Below are positions 1 through 12,700 of a stretch of DNA of 26,578 bases, in pieces. The stretch covers positions 83,559-110,136 of the forward strand of contig BQKZ01001778.1 of assembly GCA_036244855.1 (NCBI GenBank), in the 5' to 3' direction. How positions within the stretch are numbered: the first letter of the stretch is position 1; every line of letters starts with the position of its first letter. The notes beneath the pieces are model-generated. The model did no database searches. It saw only the letters and a program-made list of their open reading frames with translations, and was not told the DNA's origin. Made by a program: the position numbers and the translations under genes. Source of the stretch: Temnopleurus reevesii (lineage: Eukaryota; Echinodermata; Echinoidea; Temnopleuroida; Temnopleuridae).

Positions 1-590
1 CTCTCTTTATCTCCCCATCTCTCCCTCCATCACCCTCTCTTTCTACTTCTTTCCATAATTATGACATGAAAAGAAACGTTAGCTCAGATAATTTGAATCG
101 AATAATGTCGAGGTATTTTACTTCCTCATATTTGACAATAAAATGCAATGGAAGGTATCTTTAGTTTTTGTCCTTTCCATTAGAATTCACTGATTTTCGG
201 AACGATATAAGAAAATAAGGCAATTTGGATTATTCTTCACTTCTATTTTGAGGTAATGGGCCATGTCATATAACCGATAGAGGCCACAAAAACGGATGAT
301 GACTCACTTCAGGGCCTCTACAGAGTGAGAAAAAAAAATATCCCTCCACTTTGAGAGTGTCATGTTGAAAATATAAAATAATTTGCCCGGATTGGATCAT
401 GGTATATCGTAATAAAGTACTTCCCAAATAACCACTTTTATTGGGATGCTTGCAAATATTAAATCAATTCCACTCATTAAATAACAAACATTCTGTTTAA
501 TTACATTATGACGGTGACTACTAGCTGTGTAGATATTAAGCATGTTTAAGCGTTATAACATATTTTTTCTTTATGTTACCCTCTTTTTAG
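1..590 (+). other. intron upstream of first visible channel exon
   Basis: It opens with a CT-rich tract (1-60), then plain AT-rich sequence with no ankyrin-like reading frame. It ends in a T-rich acceptor, ctctttttag, at 581-590. Presumably it is the 3' part of an intron of the TRPA gene, because the first exon starts in the middle of a protein. Confidence 0.6.
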
Positions 591-746
591 AACGCGAAGC
601 CCAAACTAAATCCTCATTTTCGAAAGAAGCGATCAGATGTCAATGCCAAGAATGCACAAGGACTAACACCTCTCCATGTAGCTGTACTTGAAAACAACGT
701 AGATGGCGTACGAGATCTTCTGTCCCGAAAAGACATTGACATCAAT
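591..746 (+). CDS. TRPA exon 1 of window: ankyrin repeat
   Basis: 52 codons, phase 0 at both ends, acceptor tttttag and donor gtaagt. The translation has a basic lead (FRKKRSDVNAKN) followed by an ankyrin repeat with the core GLTPLHVAVLENN and a DLLSRKDIDIN end. It joins exon 2 to continue the repeat array. It has no start codon of its own that would make sense. Confidence 0.85.
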
Positions 747-3700
747 GTAAGTAAATGAATGAAATTATTTTTTTCTCCGAGTACAACTGGGCATACATGA
801 ATCGATCTAGAACTAAAAGAATACATGCATATAGAATGGAATGAGATAATCTTTGTTTCTGTTAAAATTATCATATAACACTTGCAATTTGTTTTCAACG
901 ACTGAGGCGTCGTGGCGTGCGCCTGAAATCAAGCTATTCGGGACAGTCATAGACTTGGGTTAGTTCCTGCCTGTGGGTTCGAAGCCTGGTCGCATACCGT
1001 TTTTCGGATGGAGACGTTAAGATGGCGATTTTCTTTCTTTCTTCTTCTTCTGGCATAAATATTCAGAATTGAATGATACACGCCTCTAAACTACACCCTT
1101 TCCTTTCCGTTATTGATCTTATCATCATCATCCGATAAAACAGCTAGAAATCTCGAGAGAAAAAAATATGCTTAACCATGCCTGTCACAAACATAATTTA
1201 CTGTTCTAAATTAGGAGAACTTTGCCCACGGGTCAGATCTTTGAAACATATTTTCTTTCCTGCATGTGATTGCTTTCGTTCATACAATAAGCAGTTTTTA
1301 AGCTGCATTTTCTAATCACCATGCCTTATCAAAATTTTAAAATTATTTTATATTATATTATTACAATTTAAAATTATATGTTTCGTGTGATATGTGTTGT
1401 CAGAACAAGAAGCAGGTACGTTTTATTTGTCAAAATGCCAAGATAGAATGCTACTACGATTTCTTTCCCAAATCGAATCGCAGGTCGGCCGTGAAGTGTG
1501 CGGTCAGCTTTAGACATGGGAGCGTCTTATGTAGTGGCCAGACTCTCGCCATTCAACTGGAAGGTCGTTGGTTCGAATATCGCCCATGGCGGTAATTTCC
1601 TTCAGCAAGAAATTCATCCATGCTATGCTGCACTCAACCCAGGTGTAAAAATTGGTACCTGGTACCTGAAGATTGTTTTCGCAAATAACTTAGGCCGACA
1701 TTGAGGAAGCTCCCCTGGGAGCTAATTAAACGCGAGACTAAGTAAATGTGCGGTATATTGTAATATATCCTCTGACTGGGGTAATGAAATTGTTATAGCG
1801 CTTTGGGCCGTATGGGAAAAGCGCCATATACGAAAAAAAAACATAATTATATTATAACTATATAACTATGAATCCCTTGCAAATCCATTCTCCTAGGCTG
1901 AAGATCGTCGACATCGTACACCCCTGATCGTAGCCTGTGAGCACAACCAAACCGACATCGCTCTCAAACTCATCAAACACAACGCAGATTTGACTGTGTG
2001 GGACGAGAACTTTGACACACCTCTACACCATGCCTTCAGGAAAGGAAATAGATCAGTTGCTGAGAGGATTGTTGAGAGGGCGAAGGCTAAGGGACAGCTG
2101 AATGAGGTGAGTTTCAAAATAATCGTACTGAATTAAAGGGATAGTTCACCCCAGAATTGTTTTGCCACCATTCGAACTTGGATGATATTTCTTAATGATT
2201 AAAACATTAATATTCCCGAAAAATGTCACGGTGCGAGTTGTAAATCTGAAATCAATCTGTTGGCTCAGGGCAACGATCTCTTTCACTGCAAATCGCCACA
2301 TTTAAAATTCCCCGCTGGAGCTGTGACGTACTATGCGATCAGTATAGTGCATGTGGCCAATTCGTGCAGCTTTTGGCCACGCGATAGCTTGATCGCAAGC
2401 TACGTCATTTAAACGATATTACCGTTTATTTGGAGCGATCGTGTTTTTTTTTTTTTTTTTTGCAAATGACGGTGGGCAGGAGCCAGTTAACAAAAAGGGT
2501 ATAATTTGACTATTAGTTGACGGGTTTCGATGAAATAAAAAGAAAAGTTCTCAGGAAGGATGGGACTACAAAATCTGCTATAATTAATACTGGAATGAAC
2601 TATCCTTTCCTCCCAATAGCATTCTTAATGATGCTGGTCCAAGAGGTGGTATAGCTCTTGTATGTTTAAACGGTTTATTTTGTTGTTGTTATATTTGGAA
2701 ACCGGCTTCAAACCACAATTATTTTTTATATCACTTTTCGTGAAGTTATCGACGGAGCCTAATTGGAACTGGGTAGCTCCGATCCATGAGGCGGCTAAAG
2801 TGGGACACACCGATCTGGTCAAGAAATGTTTGGATGAAGGTCAGTACTTCGAATTTAAAAGAAAAATGATGAATATATTCTCTGTTGAATATCATTCGTG
2901 GAGATCAGAAGCTATTGATTGCGTGATACACCAAATGTATTTGCTCTAGACAATTCTTTAAATCCATTAAAAACAAAAAGGTGCCACATGACGCACCCGA
3001 TGCCATTTTGGTGCTGAAGCATCTGCCGCTGAGTCAACCCTTTTGTTTCGTATAATACTCACATATTTCGATGAAGTTAGTATCATGAAGTTTGCGTTTA
3101 CGTGACGTATTGTAATTTCAGAGAAGCTCCATGGTCTCAAAATTCGGAAGAAAGATGGTTAGCCAAAGCCTGCGTCTCACCATTGCGCATTTAGCCTGCC
3201 TCGGTCTAGCGTTTTTGTAAAATTAAAAACGCTCCCTTGACAGACAGCATACGCGGATCAGACGGTGGACTGACGTACGGCTTGCACTCAACGAGCGTAC
3301 GATGAGCGTCAGTTCACCGTATGACCCGCGTCTTTATATGCGTCAAGGGAGCGTTTTTAATTGCTGGGCCGACGCAGGCTAAAAACGCAAAGGTGTGACA
3401 TAGGCTTGACGCTAAGACTTGCTTATCGGCGCGCGCCATCCAAATGACTTTAAATGCCTCTTCACACAGGCGCGACAAAACGCAACGACAATGTCGCAGC
3501 GTTTTGTCGCTCCTGTGTGAACGNGGAAAGGAAACAGATCAGTTGCTGAGAGGATTGTTGAAAGGGCGAAGGCTAAGGGACAGCTGAATGAGGTGAGTTT
3601 CAAAATAATCGTACTGAATTAAAGGGATTGTTTTCCCACCGTTAGAACTTGGATGATATTTCTTAATGAATAAACATGAATATTCCCGGAAAATGTCAGG

Positions 3701-6700
3701 GTGTGAGTTGTAAATCTGAAATCAATTTGTTAGCTCAGGGTATAGGTAACGATCTCTCCAACTGTAAATCGCCATAATTGAAATTCCCCGTCGGAGCTGT
3801 GACGTAATATGCGATCAGTATATGGCATGTGGCCAATTCGTGCAGCATTTGGCCACGCGATAGCCTGATGGCAAGCTACGTCATTTAAACGATATTACCG
3901 TTTATTTGGAGCGATCGGGGTTTTTTTTGCAAATGGCGGTGGGCAGGAGCCAGTTGACAAAAAAGGTCTAATTTGACTATTAGCAGACGGGTTTTGATGA
4001 AATAAAACGATAAGTTCTCACGAAGGATGGGACTATAAAATATGCTATGATAAGTACTGGAATGAACTATCCCTTTAAAAGCTAGGAGGGTAAATCGTTT
4101 ATAGAAGGATGTGTCAGTGTGATACTTCGACTGCTGTATATGTGGAACTGGCAAGAAGTTACTTCCACAAAGGGTTTTCAAAAGTGCTTTTCCTCCTACT
4201 ATCATTCTTAATGATGCTGCTCCAAGAGGTGGTTTAGCTCTTGTACGTTTAAACGTTTTATTATTTTGTTGTTATTTGTGGAAATCGGTTGCAAACCAGT
4301 TTTTAAAGTAGTGCAAATATTATAATTCACTTTATTTGTTAGACTTAGGAGCTTCTAACATGGGTTAAGTTAGGGTTTGGGTATTTTACATTTTTAATGC
4401 CGATGAGATGAGTTAACCCGCCCCCCCCCCTCCCTTCTTTATCTCTCTCTCTTTCTATCTTTCTTTTTTTGTCCCCTCTACCTTCCTTCCTCTCTCTTTC
4501 TTTCTCCTGATCAATGTTGGTTCAGTTAACGACGGAGCCTAACTGGAACTGGGTAGCTCCGATCCATGAGGCAGCTAAAGTGGGACACACCGATCTGGTC
4601 AAGAAATGTTTGGATGAAGGTGAGTACTTTGCATTTAATAATGGAAATAATATCAAAATTCTCTGTTGAATATTATTTGCGTAGGTCATAGGACCTTAGC
4701 ATGATTTGGCGATGTACCAAACGTATTTTGTCTAGATTGTTCTTAAAATCAATTTCAAACATAAAGTACATCTAATAGGTTTTTAGAAACACCAAACACT
4801 TTTTTGGTGCTGAAACATCCCTGATGTAATGGGTGAATGAATTTGTTCCTTACAATATCACGAATGTTGACCTACACAACATATTCCGATGAACTAAGTA
4901 TCATGAATTGTGCTTATAGACAACGTCTGCATGGCGTACATGTAATTCGACAGACATTCCTTGAACTCAGAAAGACCCATTACTCCGATGCGTGTTTAGG
5001 TCGAGCGCCACCCGAGCGACTTTAATGTTAACAAAGCTTCGTCCTTCCGTATGTTTGCGATCACGGAGCGTCTATCAAGTAGGCAGACACGTTTGCTATA
5101 ATAACAAGGAGTGAAAAAGCCATTGTCGAGTCCCCGGCTGCATTCGCCCCGTCTCCATTCAGTCAATTATACTGTATTACTCTATTACAGCTCTTCAGTC
5201 TGGTAAGCATGACGAGACAGAGAAACACGACGTCGATCACGGATTCAACGCCGACCACGACCACCGAGTCAACGACAACCGCGACAACATCTTAGATCTT
5301 CGCGGAGAGAACGATGACTCCCTCCTACACATCGCCTCGTCTAACGGCCACGTGGACCTTGTTGAGACGCTGGTTGACCGGGGAGCGAGGATAGACAGTG
5401 CGAACTGGGATCGACGCACTCCGCTGCATCTGGCGTGCATTGGCAACCACAGGGCCGTGGTTCAATACCTCGTTGACAAGTAGGTATAGGGGAGCTTTCG
5501 ATTCTGTAGAAAAGTGCGTCATTCTTGACGACAAAATATTATGAGGCAGTTACACCTATACAGACTGATCCCACCCTGTTTGCCAAACATAATAATGATC
5601 ATAATAATAGTGTTATTTCGCCTAATAAACTGCTTCAAGGCGTTTTACAACATATAAGCAAGTAAATGTGTACATATGTAAATTCACAAATTTCAAACTT
5701 TGGAAAAGAATATCTACTGACAAAACAAACGTATCCCAAATTCGAACAATCAACTATAAATTAGTGTGGTGTATCATATTTGTACAATTGAGATTGAGGA
5801 AAATAACCTCCAAACATACTTAAAACGCACTACTTCTAATTTTGCTCATGCATTTTGAGAGCAGAGTAGGATCAGTATGTAGAATAGTGCGCCAATCGAG
5901 AATTACAAAAGTGAACCAGGATTTTTCCTTGGGATTGGAATAATCTGCAAACATAAAGCAAGCGAATGCAAATGATTTTTTTTTATCACGCATAAAATTA
6001 TAATAGGTTAATTGATTCGTCCTCTGGCAAAATGTCTCTGTAAGATAATTGATCCTTAGTCTTTACAATCGTGGTCGTTTTATTTTACAGGGAGGCTAAT
6101 CAAAGCAGAAGAGACGTCGATCACCTAACCCCTCTGCAGGTCGCAGCGAATGCGGAGAGCTTTGACGTAATCATTGCCATCCTCGATCGCCATTACAACA
6201 TCAACAGCAAAGGATCAGCTCCAACGGCCATGATCAGTGATCATGACACTGCGAATCATGACACAGTCAGTTATATCAGCGAAGAAGGAAAGTCATCGAC
6301 GGAGGTCGCTGATGTCGCTGATATTAACGATCTCGACACAATTGCGGAGGAAGAGGACGGAACGGTAGACGACATCGGGAATGATCAGGATGGAGTCGAT
6401 GACGGCCATGGAAATGAGAACGACAATGAAGCCTCAGCTGCTGATGGAGACAACACTAATGTTAACGATGGTCATTACGATGACCAGGAGGAAAATAAGG
6501 AACCAAGAAAGGAGGACGAGGAGGCTGTCGGCAATGACGGCGAAGATTACCACGCTGGCGTTGTCGAAGACGGCGACAAAGTTGACCCTGAGTCAAACGT
6601 AGAGGAGTCGACCACACACGACCGGGTTGACGAGAAGACAAGCCTTGCAGGGTGCGATGTCGAACCAGTGACATCGAATGAACCGGTCCTTGAACCACGA

Positions 6701-9700
6701 AGCGATGAGAAGGATGAATTAATAGCTGATTTCCTGGACTGGGTCGTCATCAAGAACAAGGCAAATGTGTTAAAGGTAGACAAGAGATTGCGATTTGAAT
6801 CTTCATTATTGCAATGGTTTATCATGAATGCCAAATGTCAAATATTACTGTATTTTGTTACAGCCCAATATTTTTATTTTTTCAATACAAAAATATAACA
6901 TTCAGATTTTCTGTCGCATACGAATTAAGAAAATTGGTCAAACATATTGATCAGGAAAACGTTTGCCACTTTGAGCGCGTTACAGTATCTTGATTTTAAT
7001 GTTTGACCCCAATTTCTGTAAATAATCGCCCTGTACAGTGAGTTTTATTTCTCTTTCTAACACTTTGTTTTATTAGTCAATTAATGGAATGATTTTTGCG
7101 TTTGATAACAGTTGAATGAATACTGATGAATAAACACATGAATAAACACTGGTAGACAGTGCGTATCCGAGTTTTTTTTTTATTATTTTTTTTTACTCAT
7201 ATCTAGTTATCAGGAGTTTGTGGGGTCGATTCCCTCTCTCGTATGTCTAAGATCTTTTTCACATTATCGTGGAGATGCTCTGTCAACCACTGTTCAATCA
7301 TGTTGGAATAAAGCAAGAATTACTTCGATAGGCCACTTTTTTTTTCTTCCATGACCTTGATCCATTTGACTTTCTCCCACATTTGTTTTCATGACAGCTC
7401 CTCCTAAGGTACAGGTACAAGATGCTGAATGACGTCACTTATGACGACATCAAGAAGTATATGAGCCATGCTGCTAAGAATGGCCACATAGAGTAAGAAA
7501 GAATCTTTCTGAAATTATTACAGTTGAAGTATTTTGTCTTGTTAAACTGGCTTACACCTTTTGACGTTTACATGTGAAAGCTATGGAGGGATGATGAAAC
7601 GGGTATTATGCAAGGGGGGGGGGGGTTGCAATCTCTTCGTTTAAATTCACCAACTGTTGGAAGTGCTCTATGAGACTTATAAGTGAAAGTAGAGCCTAAA
7701 GGGGAAATGTTATTTTCCAAGTCCTAGGTTAATAGTCTAAGTAGAACTCGCAAGGAAAAAGATATCGTGAAGAAATAAAAAAAAACATCAGAGGGTGTAG
7801 TAATTTAATGGAACCATCACCACTTCAATTCTGAGTAACACTGTATAATTTGTAGAGTGTTTAGAGATCTTTATCAGAGGTAATTAGTGCTATATAAGAA
7901 CTACATAAGATTATTGTATTCAATGGACATGATAAAAGCTATTTTATCATGTTCATCTAAGTGGGCCACAGACAATAGAATCGTACGCCGTGTATTCAGC
8001 AACAATCGCAAGCCGGGTCCGATTTGAATAGCATTACAAAGGACCATTGAATTTGCGTTCGACATAATTTTTCGAAAATAGTTTATATCGTGTTAATGTA
8101 TATTTGGTGACAAAAAGTATGAAATGTTTAACCCACTTTGATACTGCTCTCAGAACTGTTGGTGTATTGATCCGCTGGAAGCCCGAGGTCGTCGATTCGT
8201 ACGATGATGACGGAATGACACCGCTGCACCACGCGGCCGATCACGGGCACGATGGCGTGGTGCATGAGCTCGCTAAGGCAAGTGCAGCGGTCAATGCCAC
8301 CACCATAGATCCTGTACCAGTAGGATACCCACGAGAGATCATTGCACATGATGATATGGGTGATACAAGGTATGATTTACATTTAAGCCAGGGGTGAAAC
8401 CCAGTTTTTCGGTGGGGGCGGGTGAAACCACCGTTGGCTTGTAAGAAAATATGATTTTCAGCTCAAGTTCATTAAAAAGCACTTTTATTTGATAGAGAAT
8501 AGTCGCGCAAGGTTTTATCATGGAAACTATAGCTTACGTTATCTACAGTAGATGTTGAAGTAGTCCGTTGACAAAAACTTTGATGGCATTATTAGAGTTT
8601 TTTATATAGCTGTTTAGTCCCCTATAAACGAATGTTTCCGATGGTTTAGAGTTTGAACCAGTCCTCAACCTCGTTTGGATATTCATCTGTTGTTTTCTTT
8701 TGTGGGGTCAACCAATGCTTGAAATCCCTCGCGTCTTCAAATTCTGGGGCGGAGCCGATTTTTTTCGCTATGGCGAGGGGGCTCGAAAGATATTCCTTGA
8801 CTTGTCAGAGCATGTGAATTTACCTCAACTTCATCAAGAACCACTTTTATTTCATAAAAGAAGCTTTGATCATGGAAACTCCAGCTTGTGATATCTATAG
8901 TAGATGTTGAATTACTCTATGAAAAAACTGTGATGTCATTACTAGAGATGTAATTATCTTTTATGGCTGATTAGTCCCCTAAAATGAATGTTCACTATTA
9001 TTACCGGTATATATAACTTAACAATATTGTTTTGCATTAGTTTTCAACCATGGCATTTTGTTTCAATTACCAGATGCAGTAACACTTGTGAAGAGAGAAC
9101 GGCTCTCCACTTTGCTGCCGCCAACGGTTGGTCCAAGCCAGTTCGAACCCTCGTCCAAGCGGGAGCTGATATTGACTTTTCAGACAAACATGAGGTAAGA
9201 TAATGATTTTCCACGTGTAATATCATTGCATACCGATGTTCTTGTTGGAAACACTTGAAGTGACGTGATATCTTTTCAAGATGATGATGAGGCACTGTTT
9301 TAGTCTTTATTAAGCAGTCCATAGCTGCATATGAACTGTCCTACAATCGTGTAAATGTACATCGACATTCTTCTTTCTCTTCCAATTTTCCTTGACTTTT
9401 AATTCAGCACCCTCTTTCTATAATCACCCGATCGGATATTCCCATCATACCTTTTCAACTAGATGGTTATTTTCCTACAATTTCTATCGCGATTAGATAA
9501 GCCCTTCACATCGTACTTTAGATATGCAAAAATCACAACCACGGCGTTTGATAAGGCTTTATCGAGTACAAAACATAATAATCAGCATTGAAATCGTGTT
9601 TCTGATAGTTTTATGAAATAAAAAAGTGTTCTCTACCGTCATCAGTTTTCAGTTTCAGTTTTAGTTTATTTTATTTTTGTTTAGGTGACTCCACTCCATC

Positions 9701-12700
9701 TGGCATGCATCGGTGGTCATCTTGACGCTGTAAAGCAACTGGTCCAACTCGACGTTGATCTCCTGACCCGTGATCATCGAGGTCGTAACTGTTTGGAATA
9801 TACAGCTGATGGCGGGAATGAGTATGCTGTTCTTTAAAATTTGATTTCCAATCTACCCTCTCCCATTTTTTCGAATCTACCCTTCCTTGTTTTTAGGGGG
9901 TATTTCCGTAAGCAGTAATCCACCCCTGAAATGATCATGCTGTCAATGATTGAGGAAACATGGCATGGGCAAACTATGCGAATTTGAGCAAAATCTGACA
10001 TACCGTTCAATTTTTTTTAATTGTACTGAAGCTTTGGCACATTTTTGACGTACAAGGGAGCAAAATTCAGTGACATCAAAATACGTTCATCTTACAAAGA
10101 TGTGGGGGTGATAAGTTATTGCACATGTAAAATATCTTTCGACAATTATTTTATGACGAAAAAAATATGGCGCAATTGCATGTTTTTAGGGATCCATATG
10201 CATGTTTTTTTCTTCTTATATTCTTCCTAGTCTTTTTTATATTCATACATAAGAAACACGCTATTTTTGTGATGTCTTTGCTAGAAACGTGGCGTATTTC
10301 CTGTTGAGCCACCGTGACTGGAGGAAGCTAATGTCATCGAGTTCTTGGGATGAGTTTAACAAAGATAGATCCACTCCGATGAAGAAACTGATTGAGAGGA
10401 TGCCGGGTAATAGTCTATTCTTTTATTATTATTCTGACAGTCTTTCTTTCAATCCGGGATGCAAACACTTTACTTGCACTTATACCCCTTTTGTCTTCCC
10501 GAAACATTACCTTGTCTGCAATAAGTAAACTAAACGAAATCATTCCAAATCGAAATATTACTGGTTTTTACTGGTCTTTTAGGAGGCCTTACACTATGGA
10601 ATCAACAACTATGTTACCCCGAACTAGGATATCAAAACAATTGTTATTTGATGTTTGCAGAGAATAACTGAAAAGTATAATAATAATAATAATAATAATT
10701 CAAAATTTATAAAGCGCATAATAAAACAAAGGAATTCTCTATGCGCTGAAAATAATACGTTCATGAGAAAAACAAAATATGTTCACATTCCTCAATTAAT
10801 AACATCGTAATTAAATCAATGATGGAATGTCAACAATCCGAGTATCTACTTGAATTAAAAACCTAAAAAACATGCATTGTCCCGTAAAGTAGATTTCATC
10901 ATATCATGGCAAGTCATGACGACTTTATTCGGGTATTTTTATGGCGTCCACACTCCTCTTTCCACTTTTCTCTCCCTCTCAATCTCTTTCATTCAACGCT
11001 AATAGATGTTGCCGAATATGTGATGGATAAATGCATTGATGTCAATCAATTCGTCGACCGTAAAGATGAGGAATTCTGGATTGAATTCTATTACGAGTTC
11101 TTGGAAGATTCTTTCTCTCTTTGGGAACATCACGGTAAGTCATCAGTTGGTCATAAAATGTTTTAGACTGAGTACATGTAGATTTAGATGAGGCCAAACA
11201 ATCTATAACCAAAAGTCCTATTTTTGGAAAAGGCGTCGGTCGATTGGAAAGGTGGTTTAAAAATAGAATTAGAAAAGTTTAGGTCGGGCCATGCTAAGAG
11301 GAGCGGTCAACAAAATCCAAAGAAATGTTTCTGGTTCTCATCTAATTCATTTTTTATGAAATAGATTTGATAAAAATATCAAGCGGTAGCCAATGATAAG
11401 TATTGATACTTATTGGCTCGACATTAGGCAAAACGTTTGACTATTTTCCCAAGTTGCAGTGAAATAAATTCCGTCTTAATTTGTAGACTAGATAAGGAAC
11501 CAAACAGTGTTCACGCACCAATCCTGTATTTCATTTTCGGCACACTATTTGGAGCATAAAATTCACAAAAAAAAAAGTATTTTAACATTCGCTTCGTGTA
11601 CTATTCCTGCAGTAAATAACATAGACAATACAAACAACAACAACGACGGTACTAAAGATGAAACACCATTGACCGATACACAAACAACCTCAGACGACAA
11701 CCAACCGGAGAACGAAACCCAACCCGGCGAATTGCATCAGGACGATAATCATCTCAACAATGAGACCCCGCTCGATGGGGGGAGTCCGAATGAGAACGAA
11801 ACGTCGTTCACGAACCAGCCCGATGATACTGGGAAGCTAAATGGCGGGTTCAAACATGAGGAGGGCGATATCGAAGCTCAGAACCCGGAACCGGAAACTA
11901 TGAAAAGCTCTGACGAGGTTCAGGAACAACCGGAAGCAATACCACCGAGGTCAGCGTACGATGAAGAGGGTTATTTGAAACCCAAGATGAGACCGTATTC
12001 GAATAACTCAGCCCGGATGGTAAAGAATCATCCATTGATTACAATGGTGAGTGTTTGATAAGGAGAGAAAATCAAACCTTTCTGTCATAGACATGATAGC
12101 CAACCAGGGGCCGATTGATCGAAATGGTCTTAGCTATCCTCTTCTTGCTAAGACGTCTCGACTTCTTGTGCCACCCTCGTAACATAAACATTACCGTCGA
12201 TACGACTACGTTAAGAGGTCGGTACAAGAACATAAGACGCCTTAGCATGAAGAGGATAGCTAAGACCATTTTGAGCAATCGGCCCCAGATGTATTCAGAT
12301 TTGATCCTCCAGTGTACATTCTATTGGCCGTTTACTTTCCTTTATTTATAAAACACGTTAATCTAGGTTAATCGAATAAGTAAAAATCGGTATTTTCATG
12401 TACGATCATGATACAATGATAAATCTGAAATATAATAACCAAACGATGTACTCATTCAGGTTGAAATTAAAGTTGAAAAACGAGATATAGAATGAATAAA
12501 TCAACATCTTCCATGCAATACTTCTGAAAACTAGTAACAAGTTTGATTTCTGAAGATAGAACTACCGCCCTATCAAACTGTTCAAACTTGGTACTTGACT
12601 AATCTTATACCACAGTTGGTTTTGAATACCCATTACGGAATTGCGTTTCATCCTCGCAGGTGAAGTACGAGCGCTCCGATCTCCTGACGCATCCTCTCGT

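Larger units (their letters stand above)
747..1896 (+). other. intron 1 of the channel
   Basis: It runs from gtaagt to an acceptor ending tcctag and holds two SINE-like insertions (about 898-1040 and 1490-1850). The remaining sequence is AT-rich with no supported exon. Small open frames here coincide with the SINEs. Confidence 0.7.
2840..4525 (+). other. intron region spanning the first assembly join
   Basis: It contains a MITE (3184-3391), a foldback palindrome (3461-3521), the single N at 3524, a truncated second copy of exon 2, and the second copy of intron 2. The gap makes the true intron structure unreadable here. Confidence 0.7.

Noticed and set aside
971..990. A functional tRNA gene around the B box
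   Set aside because: No acceptor stem or anticodon arm can be folded with the upstream part. A SINE fits better.
1392..1704. Two overlapping plus-strand frames
   Set aside because: They lie across the tRNA-derived SINE and read through its promoter boxes.
6462..6834. Minus-strand frames opposite exon 5
   Set aside because: Shadow of the codon-biased acidic exon. No splice sites or recognisable protein.
12072..12351. Frames on both strands in intron 12
   Set aside because: They translate the arms of the inverted-repeat element, which explains their similar proteins on opposite strands.
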